NCBI GenBank assembly: GCA_945878065.1 | Contig: CAMDXA010000002.1 | Coordinates: 62,001-126,000 of the forward strand | Reading direction: 5' to 3' | Length of the DNA stretch: 64,000 nt | DNA from: Bordetella parapertussis | Lineage (GTDB): Bacteria > Pseudomonadota > Gammaproteobacteria > Burkholderiales > Burkholderiaceae_C | Shown: piece by piece, positions 1-12,421 of the stretch | How positions within the stretch are numbered: position 1 is the first letter of the stretch | Layout of the letters: every line of letters begins with the position of its first letter | Made by a program: the position numbers and the translations under genes | The notes under the pieces: generated by a model | Database searches by the model: none | Told to the model about the DNA's origin: nothing | The model's input: the letters and a program-made list of their open reading frames with translations, nothing else

Positions 1-211
1 TCTGCCACGGTTGGTGAACGCCATCGCCCGTGACCAATCGCGATTCCACATCCTCTTGCCCTGCCAGCGCAAACAATGTCTGGCGCGATACCAAAGCCTG
101 CATATCAGGCATGGCCTGACGAATCAGCAAAGGTTTTTTTTGCCAGTAGTCCCGCATAAACACTTGAGGACTGATACCTGCGAGCATGTCGGGCAAATCG
201 GGGTTTTTCAT
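1..211 (-). CDS. Ribosomal protein uL16 3-hydroxylase (RoxA/YcfD-like), N-terminal part only
   Basis: This is the 5' end of a minus-strand gene that continues beyond base 1, so it has no stop in the window. The 70 visible residues begin MKNPDLPDMLAGISPQVFMR and continue with DYWQKKPLLIRQAMPD. That is the usual opening of the cupin/JmjC 2-oxoglutarate and Fe(II)-dependent oxygenases that hydroxylate an arginine of 50S protein L16; a near-identical W-x-K-K-P-L-L-I-R segment opens YcfD. The Fe-binding HxD...H residues would lie outside the window, so catalysis cannot be judged. An alternative in-frame ATG lies two codons upstream, at 217. The gene is divergent from the SlyD-like gene with a spacer of about 30 bp. 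The call rests on the N-terminal signature only. Confidence 0.75.
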   Translation of the reverse strand, partial: MKNPDLPDMLAGISPQVFMRDYWQKKPLLIRQAMPDMQALVSRQTLFALAGQEDVESRLVTGDGVHQPWQ

Positions 212-242
212 GCACATCTCCAAACTGCGACAATTCTGCCCC

Positions 243-764
243 ATGAACATCACCACTGACTGCGTTGTTGCCCTGACATGGGTACTTAAAGATGCCCAAG
301 GCGAGCTACTTGATGAATTGGACGATTCGGTCGAGTTTTACTTGGGCGGCCATGATTTGCTTGAAAAGATCCAGCAAGCCTTGCAAGACCATGTGGTTGG
401 CGACCGGATTGACTTGCACCTTGAACCTGAAGAAGCCTTCGGTGATTTTGATGAACTGCTGGTCTTTTTAGAGCCGCGCGCTTTGTTCCCTGCCGAAATT
501 GAAGAAGGCATGACCATAGAAGGCCATGCATTGCCTGCTGGGTGCAGTTTGGAAGCACCCAAAGACGTGATTTACACCATCACAGACATTTACCCAGAAC
601 ATGTGGTGATTGATGGCAACCATCCGCTGTCAGGCATGGCGTTGCGAATTTCGGTGACCGTCACTGGTGTGAGGCATGCCACCAGCGAAGAAAAAAAACA
701 CGGCACCTGCGGGTTTGGGTTTTTCAGCCTGCCGCCTACTGCTGGCGGCGATTTGCTGCACTGA
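243..764 (+). CDS. FKBP-type peptidyl-prolyl cis-trans isomerase, SlyD-like
   Basis: The product (173 aa) would catalyse proline cis-trans isomerisation and act as a folding chaperone in the cytoplasm. The order is that of SlyD: a short FKBP half (VALTWVLKDAQGELLDE...), an insert-in-flap chaperone domain at roughly residues 60-130 with the acidic stretch LEPEEAFGDFDELLVF, and then a return to FKBP with HPLSGMALRISVTVTGVR. The HPLAG-like motif (HPLSG here) is diagnostic of the SlyD/FklB group. The His/Cys-rich nickel-binding tail of E. coli SlyD is missing; the C-terminus instead reads GTCGFGFFSLPP. The ATG at 243 was chosen over the one at 186 because homology starts there and it clears the divergent neighbour. 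The stop touches the stop of the convergent dut gene with no gap. Confidence 0.85.
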   Translation: MNITTDCVVALTWVLKDAQGELLDELDDSVEFYLGGHDLLEKIQQALQDHVVGDRIDLHLEPEEAFGDFDELLVFLEPRALFPAEIEEGMTIEGHALPAGCSLEAPKDVIYTITDIYPEHVVIDGNHPLSGMALRISVTVTGVRHATSEEKKHGTCGFGFFSLPPTAGGDLLH

Positions 765-1214
765 TCAACGCTTGCCGGTCGAACCGTAACCGCCCTCGCC
801 GCGCTCGCTGGCTTGGACAAATTCATCCACCAAATGAAATTGGGCCTGAACCACCGGCACGATCACCAATTGCGCAATTCGCTCCATCGGTTCGATAGTA
901 AACGCCACGTCGCTGCGGTTCCAAGCGCTGACCATCAGTTGTCCTTGGTAGTCGCTGTCTATCAATCCCACCAAATTACCCAACACAATGCCATGTTTGT
1001 GGCCCAAGCCTGAGCGCGGCAGTATCAAAGCCGCATACGACGGGTCGTTCAAATAAATAGCCATGCCGGTGGGTACCAGTTGCCACGCATTGGCTTGCAA
1101 GGTCAAGGGTGCATCGAGACAAGCGCGCAAATCCAAACCTGCGCTGCCAGGTGTTGCATAGGCTGGCATCGCGTCGCGCAAACGCGCATCCAAAATCTTG
1201 ACGTCTAATTTCAT
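765..1214 (-). CDS. dut: dUTP diphosphatase (dUTPase)
   Basis: Hydrolyses dUTP to dUMP and pyrophosphate, which keeps uracil out of DNA and supplies dUMP for thymidylate. At 149 aa it has the normal length of the trimeric family. All five motifs are visible in order: [10 protein letters not shown], the loop PRSGLG, the catalytic stretch [11 protein letters not shown], the strand ERIAQLVI and the C-terminal glycine-rich arm [13 protein letters not shown]. The start codon overlaps the coaBC stop as ATGA, so the two genes are very probably translationally coupled. The coaBC-dut order is common in proteobacteria. Confidence 0.97.
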   Translation of the reverse strand: MKLDVKILDARLRDAMPAYATPGSAGLDLRACLDAPLTLQANAWQLVPTGMAIYLNDPSYAALILPRSGLGHKHGIVLGNLVGLIDSDYQGQLMVSAWNRSDVAFTIEPMERIAQLVIVPVVQAQFHLVDEFVQASERGEGGYGSTGKR

Positions 1215-2440
1215 ACGGATTTCCTAAAAGCTGGCAAGCGTGCAGCGATCTCCGCCACGAGTTTGCGGGCCAATGCCAATTTGGAGTCTTTGGGCCATTC
1301 AACGGCGCCGTGCTCATCCACCAACAGCACTGCATTGTCATCTGCGCCAAAAGTATCGGCGCCGATATTGCCCACCAACAAGGGTACTTGTTTGCGCAAT
1401 CGCTTGGCTTGGGCATGCGTTTTCAAATCGTGGCTTTCTGCAGCAAAACCGACGCAAAATAATTCGCTGTTAAGCGCCCTCGCAGACCCCGCAGCCAGCG
1501 CCAAAATATCCGGATTTTCCGTCCAAACCATTGCAGGCATCTGACCGGATGACTCTTTTTTGATTTTTTCTAACGCCGCATTCGCGGGTCGCCAATCAGC
1601 CACAGCGGCAGTGGCTATGAACACATCGGCAGGTTCCAACTGCGACATCACCGCAGCATGCATATCCAAGGCTGAACGAACATCGATTCGCTTGACGCCA
1701 TATGGGGTGGCCAAGCCAACGGGGCCGGCCACCAGAGTGACACTCGCACCCGCCTGATGCGCTGCATGGGCCAATGCAAAACCCATCTTGCCACTGGACA
1801 GGTTGGTGATGCCTCTGACCGGATCAATGGCTTCAAAAGTGGGGCCAGCAGACACCAGCACATGTTTTCCTTGCAAGACTTTGGGTTGAAACAGCCGCAC
1901 CACTTCTTGCATCAACTCATCGGCTTCAAGCATGCGCCCATCGCCGGTTTCACCGCAGGCCTGCTCACCTTGACCGACACCCAGCACATGGGCACCATCG
2001 GCGCGCAATTGCGCCATGTTGCGCTGCGTGGCCGGGTGCGACCACATTTCGCGGTTCATGGCGGGGGCCAATAACAAAGGCACCTTGCCGAGTGGCCTGG
2101 CCAAGCACATCAGGCTGAGCAAATCATCGGCTCTGCCGTGCAAAAGTTTGGCCATGAAATCCGCGCTGGCAGGCGCGATCAGCATGGCATCGGCTTCGCG
2201 ACTGAGGTTGATATGCGCCATATTGTTGGGTTCACGGGCATCCCATTGCGACACGAACACAGGTCGGTTGGATAGCGCCTGCATGGTCACAGGTGTGATG
2301 AACTGGGCAGCAGCCTCGGTCATCACCACTTGTACTGTTGCCCCTTGCTTGACCAGTGCACGGCACAATTCAGCAGCCTTGTAGCAAGCCACGCCGCCGC
2401 TCAAACCAAGAACAATGTGTTTGTTGTCGAGTTCACTCAT
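1211..2440 (-). CDS. coaBC: Bifunctional phosphopantothenoylcysteine decarboxylase / phosphopantothenate-cysteine ligase
   Basis: Performs the second and third steps of coenzyme A synthesis from pantothenate. The flavoprotein CoaC half (about residues 1-185) opens with [19 protein letters not shown] and carries the family motif PAMNREMW, the substrate clamp. The CoaB half follows, with [24 protein letters not shown] and AAVADWRP, the dimer-interface and CTP-binding regions of the bacterial CTP-dependent ligase. The start at 2440 ([12 protein letters not shown]) was preferred to an in-frame codon at 2506, which would run into the pyrG promoter region. The length of 409 aa is usual. It is divergent from pyrG and overlaps dut by 4 bp downstream. 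Confidence 0.96.
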   Translation of the reverse strand: MSELDNKHIVLGLSGGVACYKAAELCRALVKQGATVQVVMTEAAAQFITPVTMQALSNRPVFVSQWDAREPNNMAHINLSREADAMLIAPASADFMAKLLHGRADDLLSLMCLARPLGKVPLLLAPAMNREMWSHPATQRNMAQLRADGAHVLGVGQGEQACGETGDGRMLEADELMQEVVRLFQPKVLQGKHVLVSAGPTFEAIDPVRGITNLSSGKMGFALAHAAHQAGASVTLVAGPVGLATPYGVKRIDVRSALDMHAAVMSQLEPADVFIATAAVADWRPANAALEKIKKESSGQMPAMVWTENPDILALAAGSARALNSELFCVGFAAESHDLKTHAQAKRLRKQVPLLVGNIGADTFGADDNAVLLVDEHGAVEWPKDSKLALARKLVAEIAARLPAFRKSV

Positions 2441-2463
2441 GGGGCGCAATGTAGCAGAGCGCC

Positions 2464-2469
2464 TATAAT
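2464..2469 (+). promoter_or_regulatory. Possible -10 element for pyrG
   Basis: A perfect TATAAT lies 43 bp before the pyrG start, in the 72-bp spacer between divergent coaBC and pyrG. No good -35 hexamer sits 16-18 bp upstream (the sequence there is G/C-rich), so this would be a weak or activator-dependent promoter, or a chance match. Confidence 0.35.
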
Positions 2470-2479
2470 TTGGAATTAA

Positions 2480-6377
<3,898 letters not shown>

Positions 6378-6395
6378 CACAACAAAGCTGTACAC

Positions 6396-6677
6396 ATGCG
6401 TCGTCCTGTTCCATTGATACTGTTGGGTTTGCTCATTGTTCTGCAATTGCAGCTATGGTTTGGGCGCGGCAGTATTCCTGATGTTTGGCGACTGCGTCAG
6501 CAACACCAGCAACAACTCGACGCCAATATGCGTTCCGAGCAGGATATTGGCAGGCTTCGCGCCGAGTTGCGCGACCTGCGTGATGGTTTGGAAATGGTGG
6601 AAGAACGCGCCCGCTCTGAAATAGGCATGGTCAAACCCAACGAAATTTTTGTACAACTGGCCAAATCTTCTAAGTGA
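6396..6677 (+). CDS. ftsB: Cell division protein FtsB
   Basis: A small bitopic inner-membrane protein of the divisome that forms the FtsQLB complex and triggers septal peptidoglycan synthesis. The 93 residues show a short cytoplasmic start (MRRPVP), one transmembrane helix (about residues 6-22, LILLGLLIVLQLQLWF), then a periplasmic coiled coil rich in Q, R, E and L (about residues 30-70), and the conserved end ERARSEIGMVKPNEIFVQ. The eno-ftsB linkage is conserved across beta- and gammaproteobacteria. Its stop overlaps the next gene's GTG start as GTGA. Confidence 0.95.
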   Translation: MRRPVPLILLGLLIVLQLQLWFGRGSIPDVWRLRQQHQQQLDANMRSEQDIGRLRAELRDLRDGLEMVEERARSEIGMVKPNEIFVQLAKSSK

Positions 6678-7108
6678 GCCAAATTGCACAGCGTACCGTC
6701 GTGCTTGCGGGCGAAAGCGTCAGCGACAGGCAATCGTTGATTGCAAAGTTACAAAATACGCTCTTGAGCCAGTCCTTGTCGTTTGACTTTCTGTGCCCGC
6801 AATCGCCTTTGGCTTTGGTAGACATGCCCTCGCAAGCCAAATATTTGCTGTGGAAGAACCCCACCAAAGCTTCTGCCCAAACAGACCAAGACGATTGGCG
6901 CCGTCAGTTACACGAATTACAGCGCCCCTACCAAACCTTGCATGCCGACAGCGGACAAGTGTTGCAACAAGCAGTTTTTGCATTGGTTAATGGTCAAGAG
7001 AGCAAACTTGCCAGACCACAGATCGCAGGACAGTGGCAAGATCTGTGTGAATGTTGCGCTGATCCTTCATGTGAGCAACGCCTGTTCGGTCGACTATTGC
7101 AAAGCTGA
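6674..7108 (+). CDS. Uncharacterised protein coupled to ftsB
   Basis: I do not recognise this 144-residue protein with confidence. It starts at GTG, sharing GTGA with the ftsB stop, so translation is probably coupled. The N-terminus VVLAGESVSDRQSLIAKLQ resembles a P-loop strand and helix in which the Walker lysine is missing. The C-terminus has a compact cysteine cluster, CECCADPSCEQRLFGRLL, of the kind seen at the end of some NadR-like ATPases of betaproteobacteria. This comparison is from memory and is inference only. It could be a shrunken, non-ATP-binding relative of that family. There is no signal peptide or membrane segment. Its last 15 bp overlap the 3' end of convergent hslO. Confidence 0.7.
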   Translation: MSQIAQRTVVLAGESVSDRQSLIAKLQNTLLSQSLSFDFLCPQSPLALVDMPSQAKYLLWKNPTKASAQTDQDDWRRQLHELQRPYQTLHADSGQVLQQAVFALVNGQESKLARPQIAGQWQDLCECCADPSCEQRLFGRLLQS

Positions 7109-8083
7109 GCTCGGTGGCGGCACCGGCGGTTGCCCTGGAACAAACAGCTGCGCCGCATCAATCGCGTCGTAACGGTATTGCTGGCCACAAAAATCACAAC
7201 CCACTTCAATCAATTCGCGCTCTGACAATATGCTGTCGGCCTCTTCGCGGCCCAAACTGCGAATCATATTGCTGACCCGCTCGCGGTTGCATGAGCAGAC
7301 AAAGCGAGGTGAATCCTGCCCCGGTTCAGGGGCGAAATGCCTGACTTGCTCTTGCCAGAACAAACGGTGCAACACCTTTTCCGGGGTGAGTTGCAATAGC
7401 TCTTCGTTGGTCAGGCTGTTGGCCAAAATAGCGATGCGGTTGTAATCTTCGCTTTGGCCGATAGCGTCTTCCTCGGCCATGGTTTTGCTGCCGCCCAAGT
7501 TGGCGATACCGCCCATGGGCAGGCGCTGTATCAACAAACCGGCAGCCACTTTGTCGTTCGCAGCCAGCACCAGCGTGGTGTCCAGCTGTTCGCTTTGCAG
7601 CATGTAATGCGCCAGCACGTCGCTGAATTTCTTCAGCGGTTGTTTATGGTCATCGTAAAGCGAGACCACCCCTTGGTAGGGTTGTTGGCCTGGTCTTCTT
7701 CCCACCGGGTCCAGTGTGATGGCACAACGCCCGAGGTTGTTCTGGTTAGCCATGACTTCAAACGGCATGCCGTCTGCGACCTCGCCTATGGTTTTGGCGG
7801 TTGAACGTAAACGCAAATCGGATTGCACTTCGACCACGGCAAGTTTGAGCGGGCCTTCTCCGTGTAATTGCAACACCAACGCCCCTTCGAACTTGATATT
7901 GGCTTGCATCAACACCGCGGCTGCCGTCATCTCGCCCAGCAAATGCCGAACAGCTTCGGGGTAAGGCCCGGTCTCGAGGTTATCCGCCCGGCGCTTCAAG
8001 ATATCCTGCCAGCTATCGGTCAGTCTCACAAGCAGGCCGCGCACCGGCAAGCCTTCAAATATGAATTTATGCAATTCGCTCAT
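7094..8083 (-). CDS. hslO: Redox-regulated chaperone Hsp33
   Basis: A cytoplasmic holdase that is activated by oxidation. At 329 aa it is slightly longer than E. coli Hsp33. The C-terminal zinc switch is intact: Cys263-x-Cys265 in FVCSCNRERV and Cys296-x2-Cys299 in VGCDFCGQ. After the switch comes a proline-rich tail (PGQPPVPPP). Other family stretches are LLGEMTAAAVLM and MPFEVMANQNNLGRCAIT. Its start overlaps the stop of the upstream gamma-carbonic anhydrase gene by 4 bp (8080-8083), so the two form an operon. Confidence 0.95.
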   Translation of the reverse strand: MSELHKFIFEGLPVRGLLVRLTDSWQDILKRRADNLETGPYPEAVRHLLGEMTAAAVLMQANIKFEGALVLQLHGEGPLKLAVVEVQSDLRLRSTAKTIGEVADGMPFEVMANQNNLGRCAITLDPVGRRPGQQPYQGVVSLYDDHKQPLKKFSDVLAHYMLQSEQLDTTLVLAANDKVAAGLLIQRLPMGGIANLGGSKTMAEEDAIGQSEDYNRIAILANSLTNEELLQLTPEKVLHRLFWQEQVRHFAPEPGQDSPRFVCSCNRERVSNMIRSLGREEADSILSERELIEVGCDFCGQQYRYDAIDAAQLFVPGQPPVPPPSSALQ

Positions 8084-8604
8084 GCGATTTTTTTCAATCC
8101 GTTTTTAAAACGCAGCGCGTTATTCATATAGTGTTTAGCACTCATGCGCAAACCTTCGATTTGCTCGGGGGTGAGTTCTCTCACCACTTTGGCGGGTGTG
8201 CCCATGATCAGGCTGCCGTCGGGAAATTCTTTGCCCTCGGTGACCACCGAACCGGCACCGACCACGCAGTTGCGGCCTATGCGCGCGCCGTTCAAGACCA
8301 CAGCGGCAATGCCTATCAGGCTTTCGTCTCCTATAGTGCAACCGTGCAACATCACCTGATGCCCGACCGTGACATGCTTGCCTATCACCACCGGTAAACC
8401 GTTGTCCGCATGAATCACAGCCAAGTCTTGGATGTTGCTGCCCTCGCCGATGGTAATGGTTTCGGTGTCGCCGCGAATGACGGCGTTGAACCAGACGCTG
8501 GTGTTGGCATGCAAACTGACCGCGCCCATGACCTGTGCGCTGTCTTCAACCCAGGCGCTGGGGTGTATGTAGGGGCTATGTTCGTCAAGTTGGTAAATGG
8601 CCAT
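8080..8604 (-). CDS. Gamma-carbonic anhydrase family protein (YrdA-like)
   Basis: A 174-residue left-handed beta-helix protein with hexapeptide repeats of the CaiE/YrdA/gamma-carbonic anhydrase group. The metal-site histidines of the family are present in VIHADNG and in VGHQVMLHGCTIG. The helix turns read along NTSVWFNAVIRGD, IGEGSNIQDLAV and GIAAVVLNGARIG, and the protein closes with MGTPAKVVREL and a C-terminal amphipathic helix. Carbonic anhydrase activity is not guaranteed in this subgroup. The start at 8604 (MAIYQLDEHSPYIHP) matches the family start. It is upstream of and coupled to hslO, and divergent from the DUF455 gene with a 34-bp spacer. Confidence 0.9.
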   Translation of the reverse strand: MAIYQLDEHSPYIHPSAWVEDSAQVMGAVSLHANTSVWFNAVIRGDTETITIGEGSNIQDLAVIHADNGLPVVIGKHVTVGHQVMLHGCTIGDESLIGIAAVVLNGARIGRNCVVGAGSVVTEGKEFPDGSLIMGTPAKVVRELTPEQIEGLRMSAKHYMNNALRFKNGLKKIA

Positions 8605-8638
8605 GGGGTGTCCGAAGAGTGTTTCTACAATTGTAGGG

Positions 8639-9448
8639 ATGGAATTACGAAGCGCAGCCCTACAGGTTTTGTGCGATGCCAAGCCGCACAACCAAGTGCA
8701 GGCGGTGCATGCGCTGTGGCATCAGCACGAACGATTGACGCTAAATACGCAAGCCGTGCTGCAAGTACCCGATTTGCCACTGCCCGGCCGTCCCGCCAAG
8801 CCTGAGCTCAAACCGCCTCAGCACGTGCCATCGCGCTCGGTGTACACGCCGCAAGGGTTGGCCGGTCTGGTGCACTCGATTTGCCATATCGAGTACAACG
8901 CCATCCATTTGGCGCTTGACGCGATCTGGCGTTTTGCCGGTTTGCCCGAGGCTTATTACCGCGACTGGTTGAAAGTGGCATATGAAGAATCGACGCACTT
9001 TGAATTGCTGTGCGGATTGCTGCGCGACATGGGTTACAGCTACGGCGACTTTGCCGCACACGACGGTTTGTGGCAAATGTGCGAGAAAACCGCTGACGAT
9101 GTGATTGCCCGCATGGCGCTGGTGCCGCGCACATTGGAAGCACGAGGGCTGGACGCCACGCCTTTGATACAGGCCAAATTGCACTTAAGCGATTCACCGC
9201 ATGCGATCGCTTTGCAACCCATATTGGAAATTATTTTGCGCGATGAAATAGGTCATGTGGCGATTGGCAATCAGTGGTTTCGCTGGCTGTGCGCACAACA
9301 TGGACTCGACCCATTGACGCATTACCCTTTACTGGTGCAACGCCATGCGGCGCCACGCCTCAAGCCACCTTTCAATAACGAGGCGCGACTGCAAGCCGGG
9401 TTCACGCAGGAAGAAATAGATTGGTTGTTGGCCCAGCGTTTGGTTTGA
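8639..9448 (+). CDS. DUF455 ferritin-like domain protein
   Basis: A 269-residue soluble protein of the DUF455 family, a ferritin-like four-helix fold related to MiaE-type diiron proteins. Diiron ligand patterns are visible: SICHIEYNAIHLALDA (E...H), YEESTHFELL (E..H) and ILRDEIGHVAIG (DE..H). The family lacks a settled function, so an oxidoreductase role is inference. The start at 8639 (MELRSAALQVL) is favoured over 8597, which would overlap the divergent carbonic anhydrase gene. Confidence 0.85.
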   Translation: MELRSAALQVLCDAKPHNQVQAVHALWHQHERLTLNTQAVLQVPDLPLPGRPAKPELKPPQHVPSRSVYTPQGLAGLVHSICHIEYNAIHLALDAIWRFAGLPEAYYRDWLKVAYEESTHFELLCGLLRDMGYSYGDFAAHDGLWQMCEKTADDVIARMALVPRTLEARGLDATPLIQAKLHLSDSPHAIALQPILEIILRDEIGHVAIGNQWFRWLCAQHGLDPLTHYPLLVQRHAAPRLKPPFNNEARLQAGFTQEEIDWLLAQRLV

Positions 9449-9479
9449 TGAAAGGGCAAGCCGGAGAAGCCGAATGGAA

Positions 9480-10391
9480 TCAGCCTCTGGGATGGTGCTG
9501 CGCATGCAACTGCTTCAGTCTCTCCCTTGCCACATGCGTATAAATCGTCGTCGTAGATATGTCCGCGTGACCGAGCAGCATTTGCACTGCACGCAAGTCA
9601 GCGCCGTGATTAAGCAAATGCGTGGCGAACGCATGCCGTAAAGTGTGTGGCGACAGCGGCGCATGAATATCGGCTAAGAGCGCATATTTTTTGATCAGCA
9701 TCCAAAACATGACGCGGCTCATGGCCACGCCGCGCTGGGTCACGAACACCGCTGGGCTATTTTTTTTAGCAAGCAATTCATTGCGTGCCGTGTCCAGGTA
9801 ACGCTGCATCCAATCGCCTGCTTCTTCGCCGAACGGCAACAGTCGCTCTTTGTCGCCTTTGCCTGTGATGCGCAACACACCTTCACGCATGTTCAATGAC
9901 AACAGCGGCAAGTTCACCAGTTCGCTGACGCGCAAACCGCTGGCGTAAAGCAACTCCAGCATGGCGCGATCACGCAAGCCCAAAGCGGTGTCGGTATCGG
10001 GCGCGTTCAACAAGGCTTCAACTTGCGCTTCGCTCAGACTTTTCGGCAGACGCTGCGGTTGCTTGGCCGACAACAGCTTCAACGTGGGGTCGACCAGCAA
10101 GCGGTTGTCGCGCAATGCCCAACGGTAAAAACGACGGAACACGGTCATGCGCCGGTTAGCGGAAGTGGCTTTGGTGTCCGTGTGCCGGTGCGCGAAATAG
10201 GCTTGCAAATCGGCTTCCACCGCTGAGAAGAGTGAAGTGTTTTGCGTATGCAGCCAAAGGGCTAAGGCATTCAAATCGCGCCGGTAAGCGGCCAGCGTCA
10301 GCGCAGACAAACCGTCCTCCAGCCACACGCTGTCGATGAAAGCATCGATCAGCGGATCAGGCGTGTCAGTCGAGCTTGAGTTTTTGCGCAT
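9480..10391 (-). CDS. xerD: Tyrosine recombinase XerD
   Basis: A site-specific recombinase that acts with XerC at dif to resolve chromosome dimers. The 303-residue length is usual. An N-terminal SAM-like core-binding domain (SVWLEDGLSALTLAAYRRDL) precedes the catalytic domain. Its residues are Arg in YASGLRVSEL, Lys in GKGDKERLLP, His-x-x-Arg in HTLRHAFATHL, His in LGHADISTT, and the tyrosine nucleophile in IYTHVARERL. The start at 10391 lies inside the end of the upstream bug gene, giving a 26-bp overlap in different frames. Placing XerD rather than XerC rests on overall resemblance (LNHGADLRAVQMLLGHADISTT is shared by both). Confidence 0.9.
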   Translation of the reverse strand: MRKNSSSTDTPDPLIDAFIDSVWLEDGLSALTLAAYRRDLNALALWLHTQNTSLFSAVEADLQAYFAHRHTDTKATSANRRMTVFRRFYRWALRDNRLLVDPTLKLLSAKQPQRLPKSLSEAQVEALLNAPDTDTALGLRDRAMLELLYASGLRVSELVNLPLLSLNMREGVLRITGKGDKERLLPFGEEAGDWMQRYLDTARNELLAKKNSPAVFVTQRGVAMSRVMFWMLIKKYALLADIHAPLSPHTLRHAFATHLLNHGADLRAVQMLLGHADISTTTIYTHVARERLKQLHAQHHPRG

Positions 10392-11334
10392 CGACCACCT
10401 TTTTGTACACCTCGTATTCGGCCTTGAGTTGCGCCGCAAATTCTTGCGGACTGTTGGATACCACGCGAGAACCCGTCGCTTCAAGCCGCTTGATCACCGC
10501 AGGGTCTTGCAACACCTTGCGCACGGCGGCGTTCAAATGCACCACCAAGGGAGCAGGCAAGCCTTTGGGTGCCCAGATACCGTAAAGCGCCGGGCGGTTC
10601 ACCGGCTCCAAACCCAGTTCTTTGAACGTGGGCACATCGGGCAGTTCGGCGACACGCTCAGGCGTGGCCACCGCCAGCGCGATCAAACGTTTGTCCTTGA
10701 TGTGCGACATGGCAGATGGCAAGTTGTCAAAAATGATTGGCACCTGCCCGCCCACCGTGTCGCGCAGTGCAGGACCAGATCCGGCATAAGGAATATGCAC
10801 AACAAAAGTTTTGCTCAAGTTCTTGAACAATTCCATTTGCAAATGCCCGATACCGCCCGTGCCCGAAGACGCGTAATCGTATTTGCTGGGCCGGGCGCGC
10901 AACTCTTTGAGAAAACCGGCCATGTCTTTGGCGGGAAATGAAGGATGAATCGCTAACACATTCGGGGAGGCCACCATGTTGATGATGGGCGTGAAATCGC
11001 TCAATGGCTTGTAGGCAATGCTTGGGTTAATCGCCGGATTGGTGGCGGCACTTGACGCCGTGGTCAAACCAAGCGTGTAGCCGTCGGGCGCAGCACGCGC
11101 CACCTCCAACGCACCGATGACGCCGCCACCGCCGGCCTTGTTCTCCACCACCACCGTTTGACCGAGCAATTTGCCCAGTGGTTCGGCGACGATACGGGCG
11201 ATCAAATCGGTGCTGCCACCGGGCGCGAACGGCACGACCAGACGTATGGGTTTGACGGGGTAAGTTTGTGCATTTGCTGTGCCTGTCAAGATGCAGAGCG
11301 CGGTAAAAAATAATTTCAGAAAAATAGTTTTCAT
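10366..11334 (-). CDS. Bug/TctC-type tripartite tricarboxylate transporter solute-binding protein
   Basis: A periplasmic receptor (322 aa) of the Bordetella uptake gene family, which binds small carboxylates and normally feeds TctAB membrane partners. A signal peptide is clear: MKTIFLK, a hydrophobic core, and ANAQ as the cleavage site after about residue 22. The mature start TYPVKPIRLVVPFAPGGSTD is the family hallmark, followed by ENKAGGGGVIGA, APDGYTL and YASSGTGGIGHL. No tctA or tctB is nearby, which is common because this family is hugely expanded as orphans in Burkholderiales. The start overlaps the murB stop by one base (TGATG), and the 3' end overlaps xerD by 26 bp. The ligand cannot be told. 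Confidence 0.93.
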   Translation of the reverse strand: MKTIFLKLFFTALCILTGTANAQTYPVKPIRLVVPFAPGGSTDLIARIVAEPLGKLLGQTVVVENKAGGGGVIGALEVARAAPDGYTLGLTTASSAATNPAINPSIAYKPLSDFTPIINMVASPNVLAIHPSFPAKDMAGFLKELRARPSKYDYASSGTGGIGHLQMELFKNLSKTFVVHIPYAGSGPALRDTVGGQVPIIFDNLPSAMSHIKDKRLIALAVATPERVAELPDVPTFKELGLEPVNRPALYGIWAPKGLPAPLVVHLNAAVRKVLQDPAVIKRLEATGSRVVSNSPQEFAAQLKAEYEVYKKVVDAQKLKLD

Positions 11335-12383
11335 CAGACCACCACCGGTTCGGGTTCGAGTTGTATGCCGAAACGCTCGTAAACACTGGTTTGAATCGCT
11401 TTGGCCAAGGTCACTACTTCTCCGCCGGTACACGGGCTGTCGCGACCGCCTTTGTTGATGATGACAAGCGCTTGTTTGTCGTACACCGCTGCATTGCCCA
11501 CCGATTTACCGCGCCAGCCGCAAGCATCAATTAACCATGCGGCGGCGAGTTTGATGCGTCCGTCGCTCAGGTGGTAATGCACCAAACGCGGCTCGCGCGC
11601 AATGATGTCCGCGCATTGCTCGGGTGATACGGTCGGGTTTTTGAAGAAGCTGCCTGCGTTGCCCACCACCTGCGGATTGGGTAATTTGGCGCTACGGATT
11701 TCGCAGACCCAGTCAAACACTTGCTGCGCTGTCGGGTCGCCGATGCCGGCTTGCGCTTGCTTTTTTTCCAAATCGGCGTAACCAATATCGGCACGCCATT
11801 TTTTAGGCAAACGAAAACGCACTTGCGTGATGAGTGCGCGTCCGAGCAAACCCAAATCGCGCTTATCAGTGGCTTGGTGCTTGAACACCGAGTCGCGGTA
11901 ACCGAAAGCGCATTGCGCTGCGTCTAGCGTGAAATGCAGGCCGGTGTGTAAATCCACCGCGTCCAGCGACTCGAACCGGTCTTGCAACTCAACGCCATAT
12001 GCGCCGATGTTTTGTACCGGTGAAGCGCCAACCAGACCGGGGATCATGGCCAGGTTTTCCAACCCCGGCCAGCCTTGTTGCAAGGTCCATTCCACAAAAC
12101 CGTGCCAGTCTTCTCCGGCGGCGGCTTGCACAATCCAGGCCTTATCGTCCTCGGACACCAGCTGTTTGCCCAGCAGCTCCACTTTGATCACCAAGGGTTT
12201 GATGTCGCCGGTGATGACGATGTTGCTGCCGCCGCCCAGCACAAAATGCGGCTCTAAGCGTATGGGGTCGGTCAGCAGCGCGGCGACATCCTCCATGCTG
12301 CGCAAGCGCAGCAGGCGCTCGGCTTTGGCGGCGATGCCGAAGGTGTTGTGGGCTTGGAGCGGAACCTGTGTCTCGATAATCAT
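11334..12383 (-). CDS. murB: UDP-N-acetylenolpyruvoylglucosamine reductase
   Basis: The FAD enzyme that reduces UDP-GlcNAc-enolpyruvate to UDP-MurNAc with NADPH. At 349 aa it resembles the longer E. coli type I enzyme. Visible marks are the start VPLQAHNTFGIAAKAE, FVLGGGSNIVI (FAD), IPGLVGASPVQNIGAYGVEL, the proton donor Ser in NAGSFFKNP, and the C-terminal LEPEPVVV with the catalytic Glu. It is the first gene of a tightly overlapping murB-bug-xerD group and is divergent from yajQ (38-bp spacer). Confidence 0.96.
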   Translation of the reverse strand: MIIETQVPLQAHNTFGIAAKAERLLRLRSMEDVAALLTDPIRLEPHFVLGGGSNIVITGDIKPLVIKVELLGKQLVSEDDKAWIVQAAAGEDWHGFVEWTLQQGWPGLENLAMIPGLVGASPVQNIGAYGVELQDRFESLDAVDLHTGLHFTLDAAQCAFGYRDSVFKHQATDKRDLGLLGRALITQVRFRLPKKWRADIGYADLEKKQAQAGIGDPTAQQVFDWVCEIRSAKLPNPQVVGNAGSFFKNPTVSPEQCADIIAREPRLVHYHLSDGRIKLAAAWLIDACGWRGKSVGNAAVYDKQALVIINKGGRDSPCTGGEVVTLAKAIQTSVYERFGIQLEPEPVVV

Positions 12384-12421
12384 GTGAGAATTGTCGCACC
12401 TGAACTTCTGAAGTACCGACC

